A stretch of DNA of 64,000 bases from Argentina anserina (lineage: Eukaryota; Streptophyta; Magnoliopsida; Rosales; Rosaceae): the NCBI RefSeq assembly GCF_933775445.1, contig NC_065872.1, forward strand, positions 23,746,001 through 23,810,000. The letters run 5' to 3'. The notes beneath the pieces were generated by a model that saw only the letters and a list, made by a program, of their open reading frames with translations, was not told where the DNA came from and did no database searches. The position numbers and the translations under genes were made by a program. Positions 37,801 to 50,169 of the stretch are shown in pieces (position 1 is the stretch's first letter; every line of letters starts with the position of its first letter).

Positions 37801-40640
37801 TTTTGGTTATTTAACTTGATTCTTGCCATATTTATTTAACACGATAACCACAAATTAATTGGTTGTAAAGATGCTTCTTCGGGAAATTAGGTGTGTCACA
37901 CTAGCCTTAGTTGACGTCTTGAAAGCCTCCAAAGTCTCGGAGCCAACAGCTTGTGACGTGATTGTCACATTATGTGCACCATTCTTCCTTGTGGCGCCAT
38001 CACCATGATGATGATGATGCTTTCACCAAATTTGTGTTCTTTCCCAGAAAGAATGGATGTCTATGTGAATTTCAAAGAATTCGGATCATCAATCTCGTTC
38101 TAGATCACCCAAGTGATCATGTTAAATCCGATATGAGTCGGTGTCCCAACTATCTTTGTTGGCGACATCGTAGGAATCAATAATCCTAAGTGTAGTGAAT
38201 CTAATTCACGAAGTTGACTCATAAAATTTTCTAATAGGCATTCGTTTTTGCACTCATTAGATATAATACATAAGAATTATGATCATTCTCATAAATCATT
38301 GACGTAAAATGTCCATAGAACATTGCAAGGTTTGATTGCTTCTCTGTCTCGAGAGAGCTTTTGTGACATGAAATATAATGCCAATATGCAAGATAAGTCG
38401 AGCAATTACTTGCTCACTTGTGATGATCCAATCATCATAGTCACAGAGGAATTTTATGACACTAATCCCAGAATAGTTGTTAATTCCTTATAAAATTGCG
38501 TGAGTAATCTCACAGGCGGCTTAAACACTCAATCTCACATGAGCGCAAAAGTAGAAAACATGGCACATGAATGCTCTTAATTTGTGTAAAAATTAGATCC
38601 CAGAAGCAATCAATGGCATGTTGACCTCCTTGAGATCGTGCAACACGCATACTCAGCCTCTTTTGATGGACATGTTATGCAAATCAAAGTTAAAAACTAT
38701 GATTCAATCCGCCAACAAAAGATGGAGCATGCGTTACTTAACCAAAAATCGAGACCAAACCTGCGGACTTGTCCAAGAAGTGGGCAAGCGGGGGGGGGGG
38801 GGGGGGGGGAATACACTCAAAACAGCTAGACTAGGTCTAAACCCCTTAATTACCTTCATGACATGAACACCACATATAGTTTGGATGAGTCTAGTTATGA
38901 ATCGATTTATGATAGATTCCGCCAAAACACATAAAATCCAATTGTAGAAAATAGAAAAGGAAGAGCAAAGCCACACCTTATCTAAGAAGGTCGGCATGGA
39001 GTGTCGCGCCTCCCCGAGGCCTGTTTTGTCTTCGTCTACTTGCGTAGGAGTTTGGCGAGTTCGTGCCAGAATAAATTCTAGATCATATATAGTCCCAGAC
39101 TTTATGATATGCCTTAAAAATTCAAACCAAAATTTGCAACTAAGGAAGAATAATTGAATGACTTACTAAAAACACATATCGAAAATTTATTAATCTGCCA
39201 AGATTTTCATCAAGGTTTATGATTTGATCTAATTTATAATGACCCAGTCAAAATAATAACTAAGGCACCGTGCCTTTATAAATAGGAAATTGATGTTGTT
39301 TTCGGCTAGAACGTCGAATTCAAAGTGTCCATGTCTCTAGCAATGCCCTTGTTGCTACCGAATCCGCAATTATGAGATTAGAATCCAAGCTTCTATCTCA
39401 ACTTCATCCGAAAGATTAGTCTCTAAAGACATTAAATCTTTGTACCTCTATTGCTTGCACTGCGGTCCCGGATTTCAGTGTTCAGTCTAACTAAATGCAA
39501 TGTGCATTATTTCCAAGTTTATGTTTGATTGAGGGATATGTCCCATGTGTGGTGTGGCTACCCTTGTCAGGGACGTATCCCTGGCGTGTCCACAAGTTGG
39601 CACGGCCCCTAGGGCCCTAACCATGTCCCTTGCTGCCACCACCCCGCTGGAAACAATTCCCACGGTTTTGTGGTGCAGCATGCACTTTCCCTTTGCCATT
39701 TTGGTGTTTTCCACCTCTTGCCGTGTTGAACTAAGTTTTGTAAATCTTCTGTGTTCCAACCGTTCTGGCATTGATATTAAGAAGATTCTCTCATGCCGCT
39801 CTATCGTCTTGAAACAATAATATGAGTGCGCTGACGATCTATATAGTTCTTGTTACTACACATGAGCCTATATTGATTCACAAGAATCGTGGTTGCATTA
39901 GGGAATGTAGCTAGACATCGTTTCTCGACCATGCTGTCAGCACTTATGACAACACCACATAATTATAATTTCTAATAGAGATTAAGCATATCACAATTGA
40001 AGTCGGTGACTGTTTGTAGTCAAGTGAGCAAACCTTCTCCCATTGGAGAGATTGTATGAATGTTACCATAACGTTTGCTCAGTGCGTCCCATAATCCTGA
40101 AGGATCACTTTGTACTATGTATTGCCAACATAGAATCCTCTAGGATCACTCTTATTTACGTATTACCAATGTAGAATGGGAGCAATATGGCGTCTCAAAC
40201 ATATGAGAACTTATTAACTTCAATATAGTGCTAGATCTCTCAACTATGAGAGTCTAATATGTCAAACTCATGGCGGATCAGTTGGTCACTCATAGCGGTA
40301 GAGGAGGATGAAATTTCATTTACGTCAAAAACCTTTGAAGATACGGTTTTTTTATGTCTGTCATTGTGATTCCAAATCACAAATAGTTTGTTCTCTTGTT
40401 TCAACTGTGCTGTGTAATAATATCAAGTTACACTATATGTCGACGATCATACCACATGATTCCAAACCACGCTAGATCGATTTGCCCAAAATATCACGTT
40501 CAGAAATGTGATATATAAACTTTTAGAGGGGACGGAGTCCCAAAAACCCCAACCCAAAAATAAACCCAAGTCTCCAACGTCAATCATGGATCTTCAAGCT
40601 TTGAGTCTTCAAACCTTCGAGTCTTCAAAATTAACCCGTC
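34840..40640 (-). pseudogene. Copia gag-pol pseudogene
   Basis: No long open frame survives, but minus-strand text keeps family landmarks in order. Close to the left end, DNMTDLFTKSLPKCTFEK matches the conserved end of copia pol (about 34830-34920). Upstream of it, EVLGLEIPYIS and a following RHPFH-like stretch match the reverse transcriptase/RNase H junction (about 35400-35570). A GKCMLHHK stretch near 39690 falls where gag-protease is expected. Many stops and frameshifts are present. The integrase region was not pinned down. Confidence 0.7.
38790..38809. repeat. Run of 20 G inside the copia remnant
   Basis: Twenty consecutive G. Homopolymers this long are often miscounted or mark assembly joins. 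Confidence 0.9.
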
Positions 40641-40655
40641 TCCGTGTTGATAGCG

Positions 40656-40858
40656 TGCTTAAGGAGAAACAGTAATATAACAATAGAGATAATGGAGAGA
40701 TAAACTGAGATCATCTTATTCATTGATAGAAGCCTTTATTTATAGAGGATTACATAGACATAACATAATAAAGCATGAATCCTATCACTAGTAGTAATGA
40801 TAAACCTATCACTACATGGAATATTAATTCCTTATTCTATATGGAATAGACCAAGGCA
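40656..40858 (-). repeat. 5' LTR of the copia element
   Basis: 203 bp, starts TGCTTAAGGAG and ends CCAAGGCA on the plus strand. Pair of 34587-34788; on the minus strand it precedes the pol remnant. Confidence 0.82.
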
Positions 40859-41479
40859 CACTATGAGTGAATATCCTAAAATATTACGTAAGAAGAAGTC
40901 GTCGAAAGGGGTTCCAAATTCTGTTTATTGATATAGCTTCGATCTTAATTAATATTAGCCGTGCTCGCACGTGCATTTAATTTTTATTGTTATATTATGT
41001 CGTAAGAGTTTCAATTGAGTATTCGATCTTGAAAGTAATAACGACATTGATATCCTCCTTGTGAAAGTATTGAGGGATCAATATCCACGCAATTTAATGG
41101 CAGTCCTAAGCCGATTATGTTTTTTTTTTCTTTCATATAACATATAAATAAAGAACAATTGCAGAGGGGAGACATCAACTATTGGTCAGTGTCAATCTAA
41201 AGCCAAGGATCTACAAAACTGAAACAATGTTAAACATATTTCTATCTCTAGACTCCAACACTGTTTATCCTACACTAATCTTGATTTCTCTTCTTTTCAG
41301 TCTCCGTGTACCACAATAAACCTAGTCCTATCTGAAAAAAATAGAAAAATGAAATTATATTGGCCTCATGAGTTGATGCAGTTCAAAGACTTCCTAACTT
41401 GTGACAACGAAAAAAATTGGTCGGTTTAAGTGGAGAAATTGAAGTTTTCTAATCCGACTAGGAAAACTTCATGCCCAAG
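40859..41479. other. Intergenic, nothing recognised
   Basis: AT-rich DNA after the copia element. No gene or bounded repeat seen. Confidence 0.4.
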
Positions 41480-42165
41480 GTTTCTTGCCATATTAGGTTG
41501 GGATTTCTTTCTTTATTTTTTATCTTTTAATTTGGTAGATCTAGATATATTTGAAAGGGTGTTTTCAAATATATTTTCAGATTTATTAAGAGATTAGTTT
41601 TGGCTAGTATTTGTTTTAAAGGAGGAGTTTGATTTCATTAATTAGGAAGACATTCCTCTTTTATTTACGATTTGGTTTTTAAATAAGATATATTCCTTAT
41701 CTAGATAATTGTGATTTTAGAAAGGTAGCTATTGGGCGAGGACCACATCCGGATCTAGTGGCATATATATATGTGTGATTAAGGGTGCTAGGGTAGAGGC
41801 CGCATGCATGCATAGAGAAGAAAAGACAAAAATAATTTTTCATTGTGTGAGATCTAGCATAGTCCGAGAGAAATTGCTCTCGGTGAGGTTTAGCTCTATA
41901 GGTGTATTGAGTGAACAAATATTGGATTAATATTGTCATGTGTGGCAAGAGACCTTCGTGGCTCCATTGAAGACATTTGTGGCAACAAAGACCTCCGTGG
42001 CTTTGTAATACACTTGACCGTGTTATTTAAGTGTGAAGTAATTTTTACTTTTGAAAATTATAATTATGATTGATCATACGTTGTCATTGTAATATTTTAT
42101 TTAATAGTAAAATAAAGTTTATTTGATAAATTCCGCTGTTTATCTCTTAACCGTTCCATCTAGTA
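41480..42165 (+). mobile_element. Possible solo LTR or LTR remnant
   Basis: The text has the style of a copia LTR: T-rich upstream region, TATATATATGTGTG at about 41764, and a distal AAATAAAGTTTATTTGATAA followed by TTCCGCTGTTTATCTC. Ends and target duplication could not be fixed. Confidence 0.3.
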
Positions 42166-42344
42166 TTTTCAAAAAATTAGCAAAAGTGTAAGATTAAAGA
42201 TAAAAGACCTATCCAATGTATGATCTATATCTCACTATATCAGCCATCGGCTTAAACTTAGAGTTGAAGCTAATATTCAAAGAAAAAGAGCACACAAACA
42301 ATTACAAAGGAGTGAACGAACAAACTCCAAATGATAAAGCAATC

Positions 42345-42346
<2 letters not shown>

Positions 42347-42392
<46 letters not shown>
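42347..42392. repeat. AT microsatellite
   Basis: About 23 uninterrupted AT units, next to the GC-rich element that follows. Confidence 0.92.
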
Positions 42393-42394
<2 letters not shown>

Positions 42395-42405
42395 TCTCAA
42401 GGTCC

Positions 42406-42724
42406 GGAGGTCTGGACTGTCTGGATTTGGCTATTCCGGCCACTGGCGACGCGCAACGACGGTGCGGATGGTGTCAGCCGTGCTCCCTCCTCTTGGCGAT
42501 CCCATCTGTGCCGAAGTTCCATCAGCGACCCACAGCGGCCGGAATGGCGAAATAGTCGGAATCTGCCCAAAAACTTGATTTTTTTTAAGATTCCAGCCGT
42601 CCTGGGTCGCCGATGGAGCTCCGGCCGGCATAAATAACATCGCCGGGAGGTGGCTAGTGTGGTCCGCCTCACCGTTGCGGTCTGCTGTCGCCGAAAACGG
42701 TGAATCCGGACGGTCCGGACCTCT
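42406..42724. mobile_element. GC-rich islet with imperfect inverted ends
   Basis: A sharply GC-rich 320-bp block in AT-rich DNA. Its left end AGGTCTGGACTGTCTGGAT (42408-42426) pairs with an inverted right end that reads AGGTCCGGACCGTCCGGAT on the other strand (42704-42722), 16 of 19 identical. Open frames on both strands reflect composition, not genes. No target duplication was found; a MITE or transduplicated fragment is possible. Confidence 0.45.
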
Positions 42725-43444
42725 GTAGCCAAGAACCACTCGGACGCACTGTAGAAAGAGAAGAGAGGAGATCGATTAGATTACAATCCTTCATGTGACC
42801 AACTAAACAACTTAATAGTAGAGCCCTCCGCCGTATAAACCTATCCACCCTTGGAATAATGGCGCCTTCGGTCTCGTACGTACCCTATTCCTAGTATGGC
42901 ACACAGCAAGTCCACGATGCTTTTGGTTTTGGAGTTTCATTTTTATTAGTTTATCTCTTACTAGAATCAATCAATGATTGATAGCTTAATTAGTTTATCT
43001 TGATGCTGCATTCCAAGTTCCAGAAATGGACGGTGATCTCAGGTGGAGCTAGGAGCTACAGAGGGCTTAAAAAAGATAGACATGACATCCACATATCCCT
43101 GTGTAGTTTGTAATGTGTTTGATTTTGTGTTACCTATAATTATATCCTCGAAGGAATGTAACGAACTCAGTGAACTAGGAATGCCTCAGTTTGATAGCTT
43201 GTAACTGATTCTTCTTCGGCTTCTTGTTATCACTTAGCTAATTCCCCTTACAAATTTATCAGATGCTCTGAGGTGAAGGAAAGCTCTAATGCAGTGAGAT
43301 CGATATGTGACAAACATGTCTCTAGTTTTATTCTATTGTAAATTACAAAGCAGAAAAATTGTCAAAATTAGAATATGCAAGCTACCTTTACTATAAAAGA
43401 ACCTTACTTGATTTAACTTAGGTACAAAATGAACTGGATCAAGG
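42725..43444. other. Intergenic, 3' flank of the GT47 gene
   Basis: No coding sequence recognised. The part next to 43445 should be 3' UTR of the minus-strand gene. Confidence 0.4.
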
Positions 43445-46400
43445 TCATGAAAAATAAGATGTTGATTTAGAGTATTCAAATGTGCTCATGGAAAATGTTG
43501 AAAAACTACGTCGGAGCCACAACTCATACATAACCATGTTAAAAGCATCGTAATCAATAGGTGAAAGGTGCCACTGGAACTGTCTGCGAACCTTCAACAC
43601 ATTGTTTTTCAACCTCATGTATTCGTCGGGGCCAATTCCTTTAAGGGTCTTCTTAAGCAATGGAATATCAAGAGTGGCAACAATGACTGAGAAGCTCTTC
43701 CAGTTTAGTATGTCTGCAAATGGTAAATCGTAGTAGTTGGCAATTATGACTGGGACACAGCCATAATACAATGAATCTGCAATACGAGCCGTATTTACTT
43801 CAAATCCTTTAACGTGGAGACAGAACATGCTACCAAGCAGCGCATCAGCATAAGATGTGTTGAGCCGACCAAAGTGCACAAAAATCTCAGAGTCATTTCT
43901 CCAAACTTGAAGAAGCCTTTCCCGTACTGGGGAGTTTATTCCTCCAGCAAAAAATGCAAGTCTTGTTCTGTGTCAATAGGAAAAGGCAGAGTTCTAGTTA
44001 ACTTGAAGATCACCTCAATACATAATCAAAAATAAGAAAATTTATACAATGAAGTATATTTTTAATAAATCTCTTGTGACATATCAGTACCATTAAAATT
44101 TAAAAGTGTGTGCTCTATGAATGCTACAATATGTAACAACTCAAGGCTATCATCAAATCTGCCCCTTTAAAAAAAATAAAAAATCTGCCCCTTTTCCAAT
44201 GAAGAAGAAAAGAATATTGACATTGACTATTTACTAACCTAGCCTTAGAAAGGTTCTGTATATGGAAGTCGACTTCAAATTGCAGTTTCCTTCTTATACA
44301 TAAATACTTGTCTTCTATACAGGAATGTAAAAAAGTAAACAGCGTGCCTAGATGAGTTGGTAAAAATGAGTTCGGAAGGACAATGAAAGTGACTCCATAT
44401 ACCCTTTACCACCATGTTAGCATCAGTACGTCACCCATAAGGTTAAGTGACATATTAGGCGAGTGGACCTTATGTTAGTTTAATATTAACCTAGTAATGT
44501 TTGCCTTATTTTTATTCTTTTTCTTTATATTTTTGTATATTTATTTATTTCTTATTACGTTTCCTACTCATGTTAGGAAAATGTGCAAATGATCGGAAAC
44601 ACGTCAAAAATAGTGGATTTAGCGCATATTATAGATTCGGGTGAAAGTTTCAAGCCAAAAAGAGCAAATGTGGAGATTTCACAAAAAAACAAAAGTCAAC
44701 ACCGGAAAATGCCGGTTAAACTCCGGCGATGTGAAGGTGGTTGCCGGAAATGGTGGTGGTTAAAGTCAATAAGTCAATGATGCATATTGGTGAATTATGA
44801 ATTGTAAATTTTAAATTCAAAATAGAAGAAAACAAATGAAGGAGACAATTTCAAAAACAAGATCCACAATTTATGCTCTATGAATTGGAGATTTAAATTT
44901 AAAATAGAAGAAAACAAATGAAGGGGACAATTTCAAGAACAAGATCCACAATTTGTGCTTCCACATTTGTCCACCATATCTAGCCATTCATCCCCTTACA
45001 TCTCCACCATTCATTTGTAACCTTAAGGCCTTTAAATACCCTCATTCTTCCCAAATTCATGCATTCTCCTTCACCACACTAAAACTCTATCAAAACTTCA
45101 TATTTTCCATAGTTTTAACATAGTTTTCTTAGGTCTAAGTCATAGATATCAAGTTGTGCAAAGAAAAGTGTAAAGTGTCTTGAGTTTTCACCAAAAATAA
45201 AAAGATCCTTTACACCCTTGATCAATCACAAACTTGTTTCATAGATTTGGTTCACTTCACTCTCTTCATCCTCTACTCATACTCTTTCTCAACCCTTGTT
45301 CTTTGTTCCTAGATTGTGTGGATAAAGTATGGTGTTCATGGAGTTCTTCTTTTGTTAGATACCATTAATACCATACTTAGAAGTATTTTCTTTCTTATTA
45401 CATCTTTGTGGGTAGTAAACTTTTAGAGGTACGGTTTGGTATCATTTGTACCAAACCCTTGGTAATCTCTTCTCCCTTTACTCTACTTCTCTTTTGATGT
45501 ATTTCATTTTCAAGGGTTTGTTGTATTTAATGGGTTGTGAGTAGTTGAGTTTGAGGCTAGGCTAGCCCTAGCCAAACTCATGTTAGCCCTAGCCAAACTC
45601 ATGTGCTAATGAATTCATTTTACTTTTAATTGATGTTGATGCATGTTGAATTTATGGGCTTCTACATTTAAATTGCTTACTAAATGTGTTGCTAGTTTTG
45701 TCACCTAGAAACATGTTTAGGTAATTAATGAATCAGAACTTGAACTTGACAACTTCTTGAATCCGTGAGCATGGGTAGCCTTTAGGTGGTGGCTTAGTGT
45801 TTCTTACGGGAAATATTAAGTTGCTTGAATTTCTTACCTTGAACTTAATGCTTGTGCCATGAGTGTAATTACTCTAAGAGGGTGTTATGCTTGTGGTACA
45901 TAGCACACTTGTATTATAAGGTAATATAATTGGGACTAAGGTTTTGTGATTTAATTTGGCTCCAAAAGACTTTGTTAAATTGCATGATTAGTTGGTTTCT
46001 TGGTAGCTTCACCAAAGCACTAGGGGGAAGTTTGTCAAACATGTTATGCATTAATCTTGATTTACGTTTGTGCATGAGTAAGGTTAGGTGCAATGCCTAA
46101 GTCTCTACACCTCTTTTGATTCTATCTTTACATTTACATTTCCTTGTTGTTTTTGTGCAATAATTAGTTTGCTTAGCTTAATTCTAAAATCAACAAAGTC
46201 GATTCACTACCACTTGTTAATACAATCTTCATGATTCTTAGCTTCCAAAGGGCTAATGTTGTGAACTTGTAAAAAGTTAGAATGCATGTTTTTCTAGTTT
46301 TTCTTGCGGAAATCTAGTTAGAGTTCAGTTTCCCTCAATCCTTTGGGTACGATACTCTACACTTTCCCTTACTAAAACTTGACCTCCTATACTTGGGAGT

Positions 46401-47979
46401 AGGTAGTTTCACACATAAATACACATAATCATACTTAAGTGATTCAACCAACACCTTATAGAATATATAGATTCAACCTTTTGGTTGATGGTTACGGTTA
46501 GTATCCGTACTGAGTACTACTGACTAATATTGGTCTGATTTAGATTGGTGCGGCAACAACATTACATCAGTTCACAATCTTTAATGAAACATAAGGGATG
46601 CATTCTAATTTCTAAGTAATTATAATCACTAATTGATTGAATTACATCCATTTAGAAAAGTAAAAGTAAACAAAAATCATAGTGAAACTGAACAGCATAA
46701 AAGATAAGTAAAAGATGTTAAAAGACATCCTGGAAGTTAAGGAATGCATCAAGTGCTGGATATCTGAAGACTATCATGGAGATGCAAAAGCAAGCAAGAT
46801 ATTCTTGACTATTCCATTACAAAATGTCAACCTAAAGACGTTGTATACAGAGAAAAAGTAAGCACGTTCGTATAAGTTAAATTTAATAGCCCACAATCTA
46901 TTGAACAACTCAAGATAAGCCTCTAAAAGAACACATAACATTTCCAATTTGAGTGTATGTATGCTTAGTATAACAAATTAAAATTAGCAAATGAAGGATG
47001 TGGACTCACCTATTTGATGACAGAAGATTAGGGGGCTCATCTTTTCTTGGCCATACTTGAGGCAGACAAGCGTCCTTGTGCGCAATGTACCCAGATAGGA
47101 AGTAACTTGAAGAACACACAACTTGAATAGCATTGAACTTGACTTGGGTTGCTTTCTCCATGGCTGATCTTCCAATCGAATGACAAGCAACATAAAAATG
47201 ATCTGCTCCACCAGTCCGGTTCCAATACTCATACTTGTGACTAACATTGAAGATGTAGTCCCTAATAAAATCTGGGATGCCTCCCACACCAACTCTGGGG
47301 TCGTGCCGCAACCTCGCAATAGAGAAAGGTAGAAAGAAAAGATGTGCCTTGGCTGGATCATTCGTGATGAAATGACTTTCCATTAGGACCTTCTTGAAGT
47401 AACTTTCACTGGCGTAATTACCGCCAGGTTCGGAATCCACAGGCAGAAGTGCATTTGCAAAAGGATCATCTTTCCGGTGAGGGTAAACATATATCTTGAA
47501 GCTCCTTTTCATTTCCTTATAGTCTTGAACGAAGATCTGCGCGTCATGGAAAACCTCGTCATTGTTTCCTGATGAACCATCAGAATTAAAACAAGCACAG
47601 ATACGTACCAAATGTTTAAGCCAATGCCTAGAAATGCATCAATGTTGAGGGATTGGATTGCATATAATACATCAAGAACAAGTTGTAACTAATTAATTAA
47701 CAGCATTATATTATTTTATAGCAGTAAAGAAAGAGAAGTACCATTTTTACTTGGGGCGGAGGTAGCTGGGAGTGAGCGTTGACTTAGAGATGGGTGGAAA
47801 AGATGATGAGAAAAGGAAGAGAGATTGGATTGAGGAGGGTGGTGAGGGAAGAGATTGGAGGTTATGGAAATGTAGAAGAGAATGAGAAGAGAGGTGGCGA
47901 GGGCTAAGGTGGTGGGTATGAAGAAAAAGCTTCTGGGAAGACGCCACCGAGACAAATAGAAGAACACCATTGAAGCCAT
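43445..47979 (-). CDS. Exostosin-family (GT47) glycosyltransferase
   Basis: Three exons, 5' to 3': 47742-47979, 47010-47568 and 43445-43967 (1320 nt, 439 aa, frame kept). The predicted protein is a type II Golgi enzyme: a short N-terminus, an anchor at about 16-38 (SFFFIPTTLALATSLLILF), a Ser/Pro-rich stem, then the exostosin domain (about 100-390). Conserved blocks include FKIYVYPHRKDDPF, KAHLFFLPFSIARLR, FYVACHSIGRSA and the C-terminal DSLYYGCVPVIIANYYDLPF. Relatives are annotated as probable glycosyltransferases of the At5g20260/At3g07620 type and act on cell-wall polysaccharides; the donor sugar is unknown. The second intron is 3.0 kb and holds a noncoding repeat. An in-frame upstream extension exists, but the ATG at 47979 gives the normal anchor position. 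Confidence 0.9.
44490..46440 (+). mobile_element. Noncoding retrotransposon-like sequence in a GT47 intron
   Basis: Inside intron 2 of the GT47 gene, in opposite orientation. The order of parts is a T-rich start, an A-rich segment, a TTTAAATACCC promoter-like site (about 45031), a C/A-rich leader, long noncoding DNA, and a terminal TTTGGGTACGATACTC...CTATACTTGGGAGTAGG stretch of the kind seen before the primer-binding site of some Ty3 elements. Matching LTRs or target duplications were not found, so the class is inference. Confidence 0.35.
44797..44956. repeat. About 80-bp tandem duplication
   Basis: Two copies (about 44797-44872 and 44878-44956) share AAAATAGAAGAAAACAAATG and ACAAGATCCACAATTTRTGC. 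Confidence 0.85.
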
Positions 47980-48610
47980 GGAAGTGGGTCTCTCTCGAAG
48001 AAGATCAGAAGAAGAAGAAGAAGTGCACAAGTGAACTAGTAGAAGATAAGAGAACAGGGGAACAAGAAATAGCTCTGACTTTGGAATCTTCGTCAAATAT
48101 TGCTACAAATTCCTATTACATAATTACTCCATTTTTATTGATTTATCCATGAATAGAGGACGCGTGGCAATTTATAATGCCTTGAGGCCAATAATCAAAG
48201 ATGATGACAATTAAGCAACTAAATTACTGATAAAAAATTTGCAAATTACTGATTACAACCCTAAACAGCGCATCTTATTAGAAGGTATTACCAGTGAAGG
48301 TATGATCAGAGTTGTCTTTTACCTCATCTAGTGTACAGCTAAATAATACTCAGAAGGGAATAAAAAGGGAGGATTCCTTAATCAGAGGTTTTAAAAAGAT
48401 CTGCAAGTCTATAACCCGAACAGATCACCAGGCTCATCATGCGGCCCATTAGTCTTGGGCCCAATATAATCGAGCTAGACTCGGGCTCATCACATTGTAA
48501 CCAGATCCGCCAAGCAGCAAGAAAGACAAGAAGAACTTGGCTGACCTATGTTGGTTAGCTAGAGCTAAACACAAGCCTATGAGGAGAAGACATGCATGTC
48601 AAATTTTTTA
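47980..48610. other. Upstream region of the GT47 gene
   Basis: Promoter side of the minus-strand GT47 gene, with GAA/CTT runs (48001-48022) near the start codon. No other gene seen. Confidence 0.45.
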
Positions 48611-49191
48611 GGGTGCTGAAATTTGCACACCCTTGTTTACATTCCACATACCCTTTTCTTCATTTAATGATTTCTTTTATTCCCCTAATGTTTGTTTCCC
48701 ACATTATCTCATCATAAGTGACTGTCCTCATCTCTCCTCTTTTACCCTAGTCGGTTACTTTACTTTCCCAGCTCTCTAATCTCTCTATGGAACTCGATAG
48801 ATTAGAACCCAGACATATGGCCAAAATTTGGATATAGATGTTTAACTTCAGTAGGGTTTAGGGTTTAATTAGCAACTTTCCAGTAGAAATTGAATAATTA
48901 TATGTAAGAAATTTTATCTCTGTTTCATGATCTCTAGTACTGTAAATTCCAGTTCATTTCTTTTCAAGGTATGAACTTCCCGATTTGTCCTGCCTTGACT
49001 TTGTTTGGTTAACTGGTGTAGTCATACCCATTTGGATTATAGTGTTGATTATTCTGGGTTGTTCCTCTTTCAAACTAGTTCAAGATTTGACAAGGGTAAT
49101 GTGGGAAACAAATATAAAGAGACCAAAAAAATAATTATAAAAAGAAGAGGGTGTGTGGAATGTAAAAAAAGGTATGCAAATTTCAACACCC
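48611..49191. mobile_element. MITE with about 90-bp inverted ends (581 bp)
   Basis: Left end GGGTGCTGAAATTTGCACAC and inverted right end GGGTGTTGAAATTTGCATAC remain alignable for about 90 bp, through ACATTCCACA and TTGTTTCCCACATTA. The direct repeat ATTTTTTA flanks both ends (48603-48610 and 49192-49199). No transposase. An 8-bp duplication suggests hAT, whereas long arms would suit Mutator. Confidence 0.8.
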
Positions 49192-49199
49192 ATTTTTTA

Positions 49200-49640
49200 T
49201 TGGTCAGATAAGTTTTTTTTCTCCAAGATGTAGTTATCAACTGGATTGAGCCCTAAATAGGATCTCCTTCTACCTCTACTACAACCACGATCGACACAAC
49301 AAAGATCGGCCCCCTAGACTCTAAGAAGCGCTCTCGCATTTTACCTTCCATTGCTCCATGCACGATTCTCTAACTACTTCTCTCTAAAACAAAATGACTT
49401 TTTTTTTCTGTCTATTCATGGTATATATCATTTGATAGTATGATACTAAGAGAAAATACAATTTTTTTTTGTTACAAGAGAAAATAAAACTTTGAGTAAA
49501 CAAATCTCATTTCATCGATAATTTCACAATAAATAACTCTAAAAAATCGGCACATAATGTGTTACATAACATTGATAACAATGACGCCGAAACTTATTGT
49601 TTATACTCGGGGTATCGTGACCTTTGAAACTGCTGTGTGG
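49200..49640. other. Intergenic, nothing recognised
   Basis: No gene or bounded repeat seen between the MITE and the phosphorylase fragment. Confidence 0.4.
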
Positions 49641-49649
49641 ACAAAGCGG

Positions 49650-49774
49650 TAGACTTTTTTTGTAAACCCCAGTGGACGGCGTTAGGTTATGATGGTTGTT
49701 TTGATTACTACTTCTCTATGGAGTATCTTCAAGGACGAGGTCGAGCCTTGACCAATCCCATTGGAGTGCCTATG
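49650..49774 (+). pseudogene. Alpha-glucan phosphorylase exon fragment, left part (cytosolic PHS2-like)
   Basis: Plus-strand translation DYYFSMEYLQGRGRALTNPI matches the highly conserved YYLSMEYLQGRALTNAIGNL block near the N-terminus of plant cytosolic alpha-glucan phosphorylase. This enzyme phosphorolyses starch-like glucans. A two-residue GR duplication and loss of the next residues break it. The gypsy element entered directly after, at CTATG, and the exon resumes at 58167. No other phosphorylase exon could be assigned with confidence, so it is a dead fragment. Family assignment is from remembered motifs. Confidence 0.68.
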
Positions 49775-50138
49775 TAATAGGTACCAACACTAAGCTAGGC
49801 TAGAGAAATAGGAATTAAAACACTACTGAATTCATTCATGCCCCAAATGAGGTCTTGGAATTACAATATATACTACTACTGCTCAACCATACAAGGGAAA
49901 GTGGGAGCAAGGATCTTGGGACCGCCCTGAAGAGAAAATGACAAGCTAACAGTAACTAACAAAGGAGACAAACTGCAGCAACTGAATGATGGAGATGAGG
50001 ACAATAGCACTGGTCGGATAAGAGCCATGGGTGTGTTGAGTAATTGTACTTCCGGTGCAGATTTGCAGATGATGCCTGTGGCTGAGATTAGTGGGCTGAT
50101 AGAGGATATGGGCTGAGGTAAATTGGTTGGTATTAACA
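49775..50138 (-). repeat. 3' LTR of the Ty3/gypsy element
   Basis: 364 bp, direct repeat of 57803-58166 with about 19 differences by eye (about 5 percent). Preceded by target duplication CTATG (49770-49774). Confidence 0.87.
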
Positions 50139-50169
50139 AGTCATCCCCTCCTAGAGAACAAGCTTGCCC

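Larger units (their letters stand above)
34587..40858 (-). mobile_element. Decayed Ty1/copia LTR retrotransposon (6.27 kb)
   Basis: Two direct LTRs of about 200 bp bound a broken copia polyprotein read on the minus strand. Just inside the right LTR a TATCAACACGG-type sequence sits where the primer-binding site is expected. I could not find a matching 5-bp target duplication: the flanks are TTACG on the left and CACTA on the right. LTR divergence of about 10 percent and the loss of every long reading frame mark it as old. Confidence 0.82.

Noticed and set aside
40859..40895. ATATTACG near the right copia LTR as target duplication of TATTACG on the left
   Set aside because: It lies about 25 bp away from the LTR end and would need LTR borders that do not match between the two copies.
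42397..42739. Open frames of 100-111 codons on both strands
   Set aside because: They overlap each other in a GC-rich mirrored islet where stops are rare by composition; no protein family recognised.
47980..48096. Upstream extension of the GT47 N-terminus containing a second hydrophobic stretch
   Set aside because: Two hydrophobic segments would be atypical; starting at 47979 gives the standard type II layout.
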